Of a DNA stretch of 9,172 bases, positions 1-6,918 are shown one piece after another. Position numbers and translations under genes: made by a program. This DNA is from Verrucomicrobiales bacterium (GTDB lineage Bacteria > Verrucomicrobiota > Verrucomicrobiia > Verrucomicrobiales > DEV007). Below the pieces are notes generated by a model. That model ran no database searches, was not told where the DNA came from, and was given only the letters and a program-made list of their open reading frames with translations. Position 1 is the stretch's first letter. Every line of letters begins with the position of its first letter. The stretch covers positions 4,119-13,290 of the forward strand of contig NZSO01000066.1 of the NCBI GenBank assembly GCA_002696885.1, read 5' to 3'.

Positions 1-2951
1 TCAACAACGGATTTTCCCCTTACTCTGTGCCGGTTAACATAATCAACCAGAACTAGACTATCATTTACGACAACCCCAGAAAGCGCCACGATTCCACACA
101 TTGACATAATACTGATGTTAGCGCCCATAAGTATATGACCAAGAATCGCCCCCACAATTCCAAATGGAATGACGCTCATTACAATACCAGGTTGAATATA
201 GGAACCCAAGGGAATCGCCATTAGGACAAAGACAACCAAAAGAGCGAATAATGAACTTGTTTTTAATTCTTCCATGCTTTGTGATTGGTCTTTTTGCTCT
301 CCATAAAATTCATATTTAATTCCTGGGAATAATTCGTTAAATTTAGATAAGGTGTTATTCTCAAGTGTTCTTCTAGCCTGATTACCATTGGCCTTGGGAT
401 TACCTCTATCGATATCGGCAGCAATGCGAATTGCTCGAAGCCTTTCAGTTCTTCTGATGACTGATTTACTTCTTCCTTCCTGTAACTCAGCCAGTGAAGA
501 TAATGGTACTTTATTACCGGTAAGAGTTCTAATTTTCATTGTTTCAATATCATCCAATGAGAGTCGATTTTGTTTAGGGTATCTGACCATTACTTTTACT
601 TCGTCTCTGCCCCTTTGTAATCGTTGTACCTCTTCACCATAAAAGGCTTGCCTCATCTGTCTGCCCACATCTGATAAGCGCAGCCCAGTGGATTGCCCGC
701 CTGGCAGTAAAGACTTCAGGGAAACTTGCCTTTTACCAAGAATATTAGAATCACTGATATCGATGACACCCTCAATTTCTGCTAGTTCTTTTTTTACGAG
801 TTCAGTCGCCTCTAGCAATGCTTCCATATTGTCTCCAGACAATTCTAGGTCAATCGCATTTCCAGAACCCGCGGATTGGCTTTGGAAAGACACCTCTGAT
901 GCGGCAGGCACTCCACCTGTGATTTTTCTCCACTCTGCAGCAAGTTGTCTAGCAGTGACACTTCTTTCAGATCCGGGCAATATTTCTATGGCCACCTCAC
1001 CTAAATTGTCTCCTGTAGGAGTAATTGGACTAAAACCAGTTTTAAAGGGCTGACTACCAACCGTGGCTAACATATTTTTTATCAGCGGCTGACCAAATTT
1101 TTCACGATAGTTTTTATCTAATATTTTTGCCGCCTCTTCGATTTTAGTTACAGCCTCAGAAGTTGTTTCAAATGCTACACCCTCAATCATTTTCACCTTG
1201 GTAGAAATAATCTCAGCTTCAACTTCTGGAAAAAATTCCCATTTTATTCTTTCACCAACAATCAAACCTATGGAAACAAGAAAAAGTGAAATAAAGACTG
1301 TTACTACAATGTACCTTCCTCGCAGAGCAAGCCTTAAAATTGGTCTGTATATTTTATCAACAAACCTTTCCATACTATCCGAGACCCTTCCCTGAAACCT
1401 TGAAATGATATTCTGTTTTTGATTCGGTTTGATTGGCTTCAGTAAGGCAAGGTGAGCAGGTAATATCAATTTTGATTGAACCAAGGAAAATAAAAGAGTT
1501 GGGATTACTATCCATGGAATATTCCTCCATATCTTTCCACTTACACCGCTAATACCTAACATTGGAGTGAACGCAGCTGCCGTTGTAAGCACTCCAAAAA
1601 TCACTACGACGCCTACTTCATGAGTTCCTCTCCAAGAGGCTAGCTTCGGGCACTCACCTGCGCGCATTCTCTTAAAAACATTTTCACCAACCACGATCGC
1701 ATCATCTACCACGATCCCTAGTACTAATATGAACGCAAATAGCGTGATCATATTAATTGAAATGTCTGTATAAGGCATCATCCAGATGGCACCAGTGAAA
1801 GACACAGGAATACCAAGAGTCACTAGCGCAGCAAGACTTGGTCGGAGAAAAAGTGAAAGTATTAATAATACAAGAACCAAGCCCCAGATCGCATTTCTTT
1901 TTAGCAAGTTAAGTCTACCCTTTAGATATTTTGAATTATCATTCCAGATTTCAACCGAAACGTCATCTGGAAGATCATTACGAATAAACTCCAAGTATTC
2001 TTGAGCAGCATTTGCAACCTTCAATGTATCCTCATTACCAACGCGATAAACCTGAAGTGTTGCCGCACTTTTCCCATTAAATCTACTTATTAGATCAATA
2101 TCCTCAAACCCATCAATGACATTTGCTATATTTGATAGTAGGACAATCGTACCGTCAGCTCGAGATAAAATCGGAATACTCTCAAATTGCTCAGCATTAT
2201 ACCGCTTTGATTCCGTTTTAATAAGTATCTCACCGGCTTCTGTTCTGACAGCACCTCCAGGCAAATCGATGGATGATGACCGAACAGCATTTGCCACATC
2301 ACCGAACGAAATTCCGTAGGCGTTCATGGCATCATCAGACAATTCGATTGATATTTCGTATGGACGAATACCTGACAACTCAACTTGACTAACTCCTCCC
2401 TCTCCTCCGAAGGATGATATTAGTTTATCCAACCAATTATCCGGTTTTGGAGGCACGTATGAAAGCATTCCATCTCTAATCTTATCAGCATATCCCCTTA
2501 AAGTTTGTTCGGTGGTGTTTGCTGAAATCGCCACCGTGAGCACCTGATTTTTAATGAGCACTTCTTCATAAACCGGCGATTCAATATTTTCGGCAAAATT
2601 GTCAATCGCATCTACCCTTGTTTTCATATCATCGAGAACATCTCTAACCTCTTTATCACTAGAAACCTCAACATAAACAACACCATAAGAATTTGCAGCA
2701 GTCGACCGCATTACCTCGATACCCTGAAGGTCACTGAGAGCCTCCTCGACAGGAATACAAACACCTTTTTCTACCTCTTCAGGAGTGGCTCCGGGGTAAG
2801 GAACTTTGACTGAAACAACACTCGTAGAGGTTTCAGGAAAAATTTCTTTTTTTAACTTTAACCATGTAGAAATACCAGCAATTAAAATGAGGACCATCAA
2901 AAAATTAGCCGCCACATTATTACGAGAGAACCACTTTATTAAATTGCGCAT
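1..2951 (-). CDS. RND-family multidrug efflux permease (inner membrane), C-terminus cut by window edge
   Basis: This is the inner-membrane proton-driven pump of a tripartite efflux system (AcrB/MexB superfamily). The frame is open from the ATG at 2951 to base 1, giving about 983 residues. The family is usually 1000-1050 residues, so only the last part of the C-terminus is missing. Seen: TM1 at about residues 13-30 after the typical N-terminus MRNLIKWFSRNNVAANFLM; a first large periplasmic domain; TM2-TM4 at about 354-420; TM7 near 545-565; a second periplasmic domain; TM8-TM10 at about 900-970. TM4 carries VVDDAIVVGENV, with Asp416 and Asp417 matching the proton-relay pair D407/D408 of AcrB. 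TM10 has GVVVNDSLVLVDY (Asn963, Asp964) where AcrB has its relay lysine, a variant I recall from other subfamilies of these pumps. It is the last gene of the operon, 33 bases after the adaptor, with only a weak ribosome site. The substrate cannot be told from sequence. Family sure; drug specificity unknown. Confidence 0.96.
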   Translation of the reverse strand, partial: MRNLIKWFSRNNVAANFLMVLILIAGISTWLKLKKEIFPETSTSVVSVKVPYPGATPEEVEKGVCIPVEEALSDLQGIEVMRSTAANSYGVVYVEVSSDKEVRDVLDDMKTRVDAIDNFAENIESPVYEEVLIKNQVLTVAISANTTEQTLRGYADKIRDGMLSYVPPKPDNWLDKLISSFGGEGGVSQVELSGIRPYEISIELSDDAMNAYGISFGDVANAVRSSSIDLPGGAVRTEAGEILIKTESKRYNAEQFESIPILSRADGTIVLLSNIANVIDGFEDIDLISRFNGKSAATLQVYRVGNEDTLKVANAAQEYLEFIRNDLPDDVSVEIWNDNSKYLKGRLNLLKRNAIWGLVLVLLILSLFLRPSLAALVTLGIPVSFTGAIWMMPYTDISINMITLFAFILVLGIVVDDAIVVGENVFKRMRAGECPKLASWRGTHEVGVVVIFGVLTTAAAFTPMLGISGVSGKIWRNIPWIVIPTLLFSLVQSKLILPAHLALLKPIKPNQKQNIISRFQGRVSDSMERFVDKIYRPILRLALRGRYIVVTVFISLFLVSIGLIVGERIKWEFFPEVEAEIISTKVKMIEGVAFETTSEAVTKIEEAAKILDKNYREKFGQPLIKNMLATVGSQPFKTGFSPITPTGDNLGEVAIEILPGSERSVTARQLAAEWRKITGGVPAASEVSFQSQSAGSGNAIDLELSGDNMEALLEATELVKKELAEIEGVIDISDSNILGKRQVSLKSLLPGGQSTGLRLSDVGRQMRQAFYGEEVQRLQRGRDEVKVMVRYPKQNRLSLDDIETMKIRTLTGNKVPLSSLAELQEGRSKSVIRRTERLRAIRIAADIDRGNPKANGNQARRTLENNTLSKFNELFPGIKYEFYGEQKDQSQSMEELKTSSLFALLVVFVLMAIPLGSYIQPGIVMSVIPFGIVGAILGHILMGANISIMSMCGIVALSGVVVNDSLVLVDYVNRHRVRGKSVV

Positions 2952-2984
2952 TAAACTAATTAATCCAATCTGATTTTCCCAATA

Positions 2985-4106
2985 CTAATCTTGATAAACT
3001 TCGACCTTCATTCCCTCAATCGCATTGGATAATGGAGTCGTAACGACACGGTCCCCATCCTCAATTCCACTGCTAATAATGACTACGTCTCTTTCAGACC
3101 TCACTATCTTAACTTCTCGAATTGAAATACTGTTACCCTCAAGAATAACAATTAATTTATTTCTATCAAAAATTGCTGCACGGGGAATGGAATATGTTTT
3201 TTTCAGAACTTTGCCAAAAACTTTGGCCTTTAAGTAAACTCCCGGAACTAAGAATTTTTTATTCAATAGTGAATTTTGAATTTCAGCTACTAAGAAAATC
3301 GATTGGCTAGATTGATCAACTTTTGATTCACTTCTTAGCAATTTACCATTCCATGAATAACGCGTTCCGGAGATATTAGTTTCAAAAATAACCTCTGCGG
3401 ATTTTTCAATATCCACAAAATCATATTCGTTAATTGAGACAGGCAATCTTATTTCAAAACGATCAGCACTATATACAGAACCAACCACACTTCCCTGACT
3501 AATTAGAGAACCTAATTCGACATTTGTTTTTTCTATTTTAGAGTCATAAGGGCTCTTGATTTTTGTTTTTTCTAAGTCACGTTCTGCTTTCTCTACTCCA
3601 GCCTTGGCTGAAACTACCCTTGCTAAAGCGCTTTCTAGTTGAGGTTTTCTCAGCACAAGTTCATTAGGTTCTTCGCCTTCACCAAGGGCTTTCCAATCCC
3701 TTAATGCCTGCTCAGATAATGCGGTTTCTTTTGATAAGGCAAGCTTTGCATCCGCCAATTCAGCCATTGCCTTAGCTTGTACCGCCTCATAATCTGAAGC
3801 ATCAATACTTAATAAGATTTCGTCCTTCTTAAACCTTTGTCCCACCTCAAAATTAGGCGATAAATATTCTATTTTTCCACTAACCTCTGATGCCAATGCA
3901 GTAATCTGAATTGGCTCAACTACTCCCTGAGTTTGTATTATAACTTGATGTTCTCCACTTTGAGCTCTCCACATCTTAACCACTGGCAAAATTTTTTCTT
4001 TTGTTATTGTACTAGCCTCCGGTTTCGTAGCCACGAGTAGAGAAAAAATAATCACTCCAAGTAATCCTATTACAAGGATAGCAATGATCTGAGCCCACTT
4101 CTTCAT
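2985..4106 (-). CDS. RND efflux periplasmic adaptor (membrane fusion protein, HlyD/AcrA-type)
   Basis: The 373-residue protein links the inner-membrane pump to the outer-membrane channel in the periplasm. Seen: an uncleaved-looking N-terminal membrane anchor at residues 5-26 with no lipobox; the first half of the lipoyl/barrel-sandwich domain at about 66-105 (EVSGKIEYLSPNFEVGQ, then GDxL-like KKDEILLSID); an alpha-helical hairpin at about 105-182, rich in Ala/Lys/Glu; the second lipoyl half at about 183-215 (TKIKSPYDSKIEK); a beta-barrel at about 216-300; and a membrane-proximal domain at about 301-373 (SIPRAAIF, GIEDGDRVV). The hairpin is short, as expected for a single-hairpin adaptor paired with a TolC-like channel. 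The start codon overlaps the channel's stop (ATGA), which suggests translational coupling. The order channel-adaptor-pump places it as the obligate partner of the flanking genes. The family assignment is firm; the name of the system is not inferable. Confidence 0.96.
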   Translation of the reverse strand: MKKWAQIIAILVIGLLGVIIFSLLVATKPEASTITKEKILPVVKMWRAQSGEHQVIIQTQGVVEPIQITALASEVSGKIEYLSPNFEVGQRFKKDEILLSIDASDYEAVQAKAMAELADAKLALSKETALSEQALRDWKALGEGEEPNELVLRKPQLESALARVVSAKAGVEKAERDLEKTKIKSPYDSKIEKTNVELGSLISQGSVVGSVYSADRFEIRLPVSINEYDFVDIEKSAEVIFETNISGTRYSWNGKLLRSESKVDQSSQSIFLVAEIQNSLLNKKFLVPGVYLKAKVFGKVLKKTYSIPRAAIFDRNKLIVILEGNSISIREVKIVRSERDVVIISSGIEDGDRVVTTPLSNAIEGMKVEVYQD

Positions 4107-5563
4107 TGTTTTTTGACAGTTCCTCCTAAACTTAAATGTAAATTTACACGATTTTCTAAACGCATTCTTTCAAGCTCTAAAACTTGAGAACTGACACTCA
4201 ACATTTGTCTTTGTGTCAGCAATAAATTAACTGACGTTCCAATACCATTTTTATATTCCATTGAAGCTCGTTCATAAGAGTCAACTGAGTTTTTCTTTGC
4301 CTCAATGAGAGCCAGCCATCTGTTTTTTAAAACCACTTCATTATCCAAGCAAGTTTCAACATCCTTTAAAGCCTCCAAAAACTTTTGTTCATAATCGAGC
4401 AATGCGTCAGACTGATTGATTTTTCTAATCTTTAAGTTGGCAAGAACTTCACCTCCTCTAAAAAGCTGTGCTCCAGTTCTTCCTGCCAAACTCCAGACCC
4501 CAGCTGATGAGTTAGCAACATACCTCAGTGATTCAGTAGCTGTTCCTGCATTTCCAGTTAAAGAAATTTGAGGAAGTAACGCAAGCCATGCTTCCTTAAT
4601 CCTTTTCTCCGAGGCTGCTAACCTTCTTTCAGCAGCTCTAAGGTCAGTTCTTCTTAACAATAGTTCTGAGGGAAGCCCTGGAGGAGGAGGAGGAGGCATT
4701 GACGGTAAAGAACCCGCCATATTTATCTGACCACTTGGAGAGCGCCCCATCATAATTTCTAATTGTCTCACAGCAGATCTGGTTTGGGCCTGTCTTTCGA
4801 CGAGTAATGATTCAGCTACTTTTACATCAGAAGCAGCCAAATATACTTGGGATGCTTTTGCATTACCCGAATCAAAGGCATTTTGGATTAATTTCTGAGA
4901 TTCTTTAAAGCTTTGAAGGCTTGACTCAGCGAGAGCCAATTGTTTTCTAGAACCGAGAATAGCGAACCAAATTTTTGCAGTTTGACCAGCAAGAGAAGCT
5001 TGCATCCCCTGAAGATTTTCCAGCGTTGCCTCGAACTCAGCAATATTAGCTTCTTGGCCCGCCTTGATACGTCCCCACAAATCAATTTCCCACTGCATGT
5101 CCAAAGAAAGGCCAAAAGCATTGTATAGGGACTTAGAAAGTTGAGGGTCATTTCGACCAAATGGAAAACCAAGAAAAGCTTGCTGGTTTCTGCGTCCTCC
5201 AAGACCCCCGCTAAATTTTGGAAACTTGTTTGACCCAGTAATTCTAGCACTAGACGCAGCTCTTCCAACATTGTTTACAGCCTTTTTGATATCAATGTTA
5301 TTTTTCTGAACTTCTGTAATTAATTTACCTAATATTCTATCATTGGTTATTTCAGAAACCCAATCCTTATCAGATGAACTCTCATCAAGCTGAGATGAGT
5401 AATTGGATGGTGTTGCGAAATTCGGAATGTTTGATTTTACTTTTGGTGATTTTGCGGCGCACCCTGAAAAAATAAATAAGAGTATTATCAAATATAAATA
5501 CCTTAGCCTAAAACTAAAGATGACTATATTTTTAAATTGGAAAATCATTTTGTTAGGATGCAT
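4103..5563 (-). CDS. Outer-membrane efflux channel lipoprotein (NodT/OprM family)
   Basis: This 486-residue protein is a TolC-like outer-membrane factor forming the exit duct of the pump. Seen: an N-terminal basic/hydrophobic signal ending in a lipobox (IFSGC), with Cys35 as the predicted lipidation site followed by Ala, which is compatible with outer-membrane sorting; the family signature MQWEIDLWGRIKAG at about 156-169; a proline run at 290-295 leading into GLPSELLLRRTDLRAAERRL, the hallmark linker between the two repeats; QLFRGGEVLANL at about 366-377; and a C-terminal NLHLSLGG. Length is normal for the family. The ATG at 5563 is favoured over Met6 because an AGGGG lies 5 bases upstream. 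It overlaps the repressor by 11 bases and the adaptor by 4 bases, so all three are probably co-translated from one message. The lipobox has Phe at -3, which is acceptable but not the commonest choice. Confidence 0.95.
   Translation of the reverse strand: MHPNKMIFQFKNIVIFSFRLRYLYLIILLFIFSGCAAKSPKVKSNIPNFATPSNYSSQLDESSSDKDWVSEITNDRILGKLITEVQKNNIDIKKAVNNVGRAASSARITGSNKFPKFSGGLGGRRNQQAFLGFPFGRNDPQLSKSLYNAFGLSLDMQWEIDLWGRIKAGQEANIAEFEATLENLQGMQASLAGQTAKIWFAILGSRKQLALAESSLQSFKESQKLIQNAFDSGNAKASQVYLAASDVKVAESLLVERQAQTRSAVRQLEIMMGRSPSGQINMAGSLPSMPPPPPPGLPSELLLRRTDLRAAERRLAASEKRIKEAWLALLPQISLTGNAGTATESLRYVANSSAGVWSLAGRTGAQLFRGGEVLANLKIRKINQSDALLDYEQKFLEALKDVETCLDNEVVLKNRWLALIEAKKNSVDSYERASMEYKNGIGTSVNLLLTQRQMLSVSSQVLELERMRLENRVNLHLSLGGTVKKQ
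4122..4127 (-). promoter_or_regulatory. Shine-Dalgarno-like AGGAGG before the adaptor gene
   Basis: A complete AGGAGG is formed by the codons of the terminal Leu-Gly-Gly of the channel protein, 15 bases before the adaptor ATG at 4106. That spacing is longer than optimal, so it may act by re-initiation or coupling with the overlapping stop rather than as a standard site. Because Leu-Gly-Gly is a common ending in this channel family, the match could also be fortuitous. Confidence 0.4.
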
Positions 5564-6203
5564 TTATTCCCCTGATAAGAAATGAAACCAATTCACTCTT
5601 GAGTACATCAGTCGAATTTAGTTCAAATCTTCCCTCCGATATCAAAAGCAAACTCTCATAGTGAAATAACGAATGTGCCAGAGCCCCTGCCATAAACATA
5701 ACTTTTAAGTGAGCAGAATTTGAACTGATTTCTGGCAAAGCTTTAGTTATCGCATCTACAAATTTTGCAAGCACTTCTGGAAATTGCTTGATTATTATAG
5801 ATGACACTCTTTCATCTCTAGATGCTATGCAGCGACTGATGAGTTTGTAGTACTTATTATCAGATTCACTTTCTGAATTGCATGCATCAAAAACTGGATC
5901 AATGAATGCATGAACGATTTCTTTTATTGATCTTGATCGTGAGTAATCAATATCATCTAGTAAGAACAATCTCCTCTCATTAACTGGCCTCACAATATCA
6001 TCAACAACAGCAACAATGAGGTCTTGCTTTGATCCAAAATGGTAGTTAACCGCAGCTAAATTAGCATTTGCTTTGTCCGTAATTGTTCTTAATGAAACAG
6101 CATCAAAACCTCTCTCGGCAAATAATTCACCAGCAACTACTATCAAACGCTCCTTGGTTAAACCTAGGGTTCGACTGTTTACAGGCAATTCTTTTGCAAT
6201 CAT
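5553..6203 (-). CDS. TetR-family transcriptional repressor, PsrA-like, leading the efflux operon
   Basis: This is a predicted DNA-binding repressor of 216 residues from the ATG at 6203. An N-terminal TetR helix-turn-helix spans roughly residues 15-60 counted from that ATG: TKERLIVVAGELFAERGFD, then SLRTITDKANANLAAVNYHF. The NLAAVNYHFGSK stretch closely resembles Pseudomonas PsrA, a fatty-acid-responsive repressor. The C-terminal ligand and dimer half (about 70-216) is helical and unassigned. The frame stays open upstream to a TTG at 6242, giving 229 residues. I prefer the ATG because a PsrA-type palindrome lies between the two codons, and because the residues after the ATG already exceed the leader of typical members. 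Neither start has a good ribosome site. The gene's last codons overlap the channel gene, so repressor and pump share a transcript. Autoregulation with induction by a hydrophobic ligand is inferred. Family sure; PsrA-like subgroup likely; ligand unknown. Confidence 0.9.
   Translation of the reverse strand: MIAKELPVNSRTLGLTKERLIVVAGELFAERGFDAVSLRTITDKANANLAAVNYHFGSKQDLIVAVVDDIVRPVNERRLFLLDDIDYSRSRSIKEIVHAFIDPVFDACNSESESDNKYYKLISRCIASRDERVSSIIIKQFPEVLAKFVDAITKALPEISSNSAHLKVMFMAGALAHSLFHYESLLLISEGRFELNSTDVLKSELVSFLIRGINAS
5569..5573 (-). promoter_or_regulatory. Ribosome binding site of the outer-membrane channel gene
   Basis: AGGGG on the minus strand lies 5 bases before the ATG at 5563, inside the last codons of the repressor gene. 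It decides the start in favour of Met1 over Met6, which would lie about 20 bases away. Its place within an upstream reading frame fits translational coupling. Confidence 0.6.
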
Positions 6204-6217
6204 TGAGGTAAGAAGAA

Positions 6218-6237
6218 ATTCAAACAAACGTTTGAAT
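6218..6237. promoter_or_regulatory. Candidate operator for the PsrA-like repressor (perfect inverted repeat)
   Basis: The 8-base arms ATTCAAAC and GTTTGAAT flank the 4-base spacer AAAC with no mismatch. The inner part is CAAAC-N4-GTTTG, which fits the consensus described for Pseudomonas PsrA, (G/C)AAAC-N2-4-GTTT(G/C). A second overlapping palindrome, CAAACGTTTG, sits at 6225-6234. The site lies 15 bases upstream of the preferred repressor ATG and just downstream of a possible -10, where a bound repressor would block transcription. The pairing with the adjacent TetR gene is inferred; the repeat is seen directly. Confidence 0.7.
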
Positions 6238-6241
6238 GGCA

Positions 6242-6269
6242 ATATTTAAAGTGATTGTTACGATTTCAA
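6242..6269 (-). promoter_or_regulatory. Possible promoter of the repressor/efflux operon
   Basis: On the minus strand, TTGAAA (6269-6264) is followed after 16 bases by AAATAT (6247-6242). The -35 match is good and the -10 match is weak. Transcription would begin near 6235, inside the palindrome at 6218-6237. This would make the upstream TTG untranscribed and support the ATG at 6203. This is an eye-made match in AT-rich DNA, so it is tentative. Confidence 0.3.
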
Positions 6270-6337
6270 TGATTATTTAGTTCTAAAATATTAAATTTTG
6301 CTTAATCGATTGTGATATTTAATGTGTCCAAAATAAT

Positions 6338-6367
6338 TTGATGACACCTCAATTGCTTTCATATTAA
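6338..6367 (+). promoter_or_regulatory. Possible promoter of the DUF5069 gene
   Basis: TTGATG (6338-6343) and TATTAA (6362-6367) are separated by 18 bases. Transcription would start near 6374 and leave a leader of about 17 bases with no recognisable ribosome site before the ATG at 6391. An imperfect dyad (GTGTC...GACAC, 6324-6347) overlaps the -35. Matches this weak are common in AT-rich intergenic DNA. Confidence 0.27.
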
Positions 6368-6390
6368 GACGATAAAAAACAAATCGTAAA

Positions 6391-6918
6391 ATGGCCGAAC
6401 AATTTTCATGGGATATAAAATTCAAAGAACTATTTCAAAAGTATTCAGAAAAATATAAATCTGGTAATAGAGAAATTGATCAATTCTTTGAGGAAGTTGA
6501 TTTTGATTTTTTTGACAACATTGGATATAAACCAAGAGAGTTCTTCGATTTTATTGAAGACCACTGCGATGTTGGTGCACCAAGCCCAGAGACCGCGTTA
6601 CTAATTGCTGCTGTGAGAAGAGATTACTTCTTAGTTATGCAAAAAAGACAGATAAGCGAAAACCAAATTACTCCAACAGACTTACCTCCAAGAGAGGAAC
6701 AATTAGAGGAGATTTCTTGGCTACCAAGAATAATTATGAAGGCTAAAGCAAAGTTGAGAGGAGAGCTTCACCCTGATATCATGTTTTGTTGTCAAGGTGA
6801 TATGAATTTTCTAGCCAATCACGACATACACCCAGCTGATTTTCTTCGTGTGGTGTGGGCTTCAAATGATGATGATCAAAAAGTCGCAGACTATGTAAAA
6901 CATAAACAACTTAGTTAG
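6391..6918 (+). CDS. DUF5069-family protein of unknown function
   Basis: This is a 175-residue soluble protein with no signal peptide or membrane segment. The C-terminal part at about residues 108-168 (SWLPRIIMKAKAKLRGELHP, then CCQGDMNFLANHDIHPADFL) matches my memory of the DUF5069 domain, in which a conserved LPR...KA.A.L.G block precedes an FL.....P.DFL block. The N-terminal half (WDIKFKELFQKYSEKYKSGN, then PETALLIAAVRRDYFLVM at about 66-83) looks like a fixed partner region seen in longer members from Verrucomicrobiota; that recollection is not verified. Visible oddities are adjacent Cys133-Cys134 and a very acidic stretch at about 34-42. The gene stands alone on the plus strand, divergent from the efflux operon, and its stop overlaps the Nudix gene's stop by 8 bases. 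No ribosome site precedes the ATG at 6391. The function is unknown and the context does not suggest one. Confidence 0.88.
   Translation: MAEQFSWDIKFKELFQKYSEKYKSGNREIDQFFEEVDFDFFDNIGYKPREFFDFIEDHCDVGAPSPETALLIAAVRRDYFLVMQKRQISENQITPTDLPPREEQLEEISWLPRIIMKAKAKLRGELHPDIMFCCQGDMNFLANHDIHPADFLRVVWASNDDDQKVADYVKHKQLS

Noticed and set aside
388..2319. Several plus-strand frames of 65-121 codons in the first 2.3 kb
   Set aside because: They lie antisense inside the RND permease, which has clear family motifs throughout; their sequences are low in protein-like features and rich in Ser/Leu.
4888..5271. A 127-codon minus-strand frame inside the channel gene
   Set aside because: It overlaps the NodT-family gene in another frame, across the conserved WEIDLWGR region, and has no recognisable domain.
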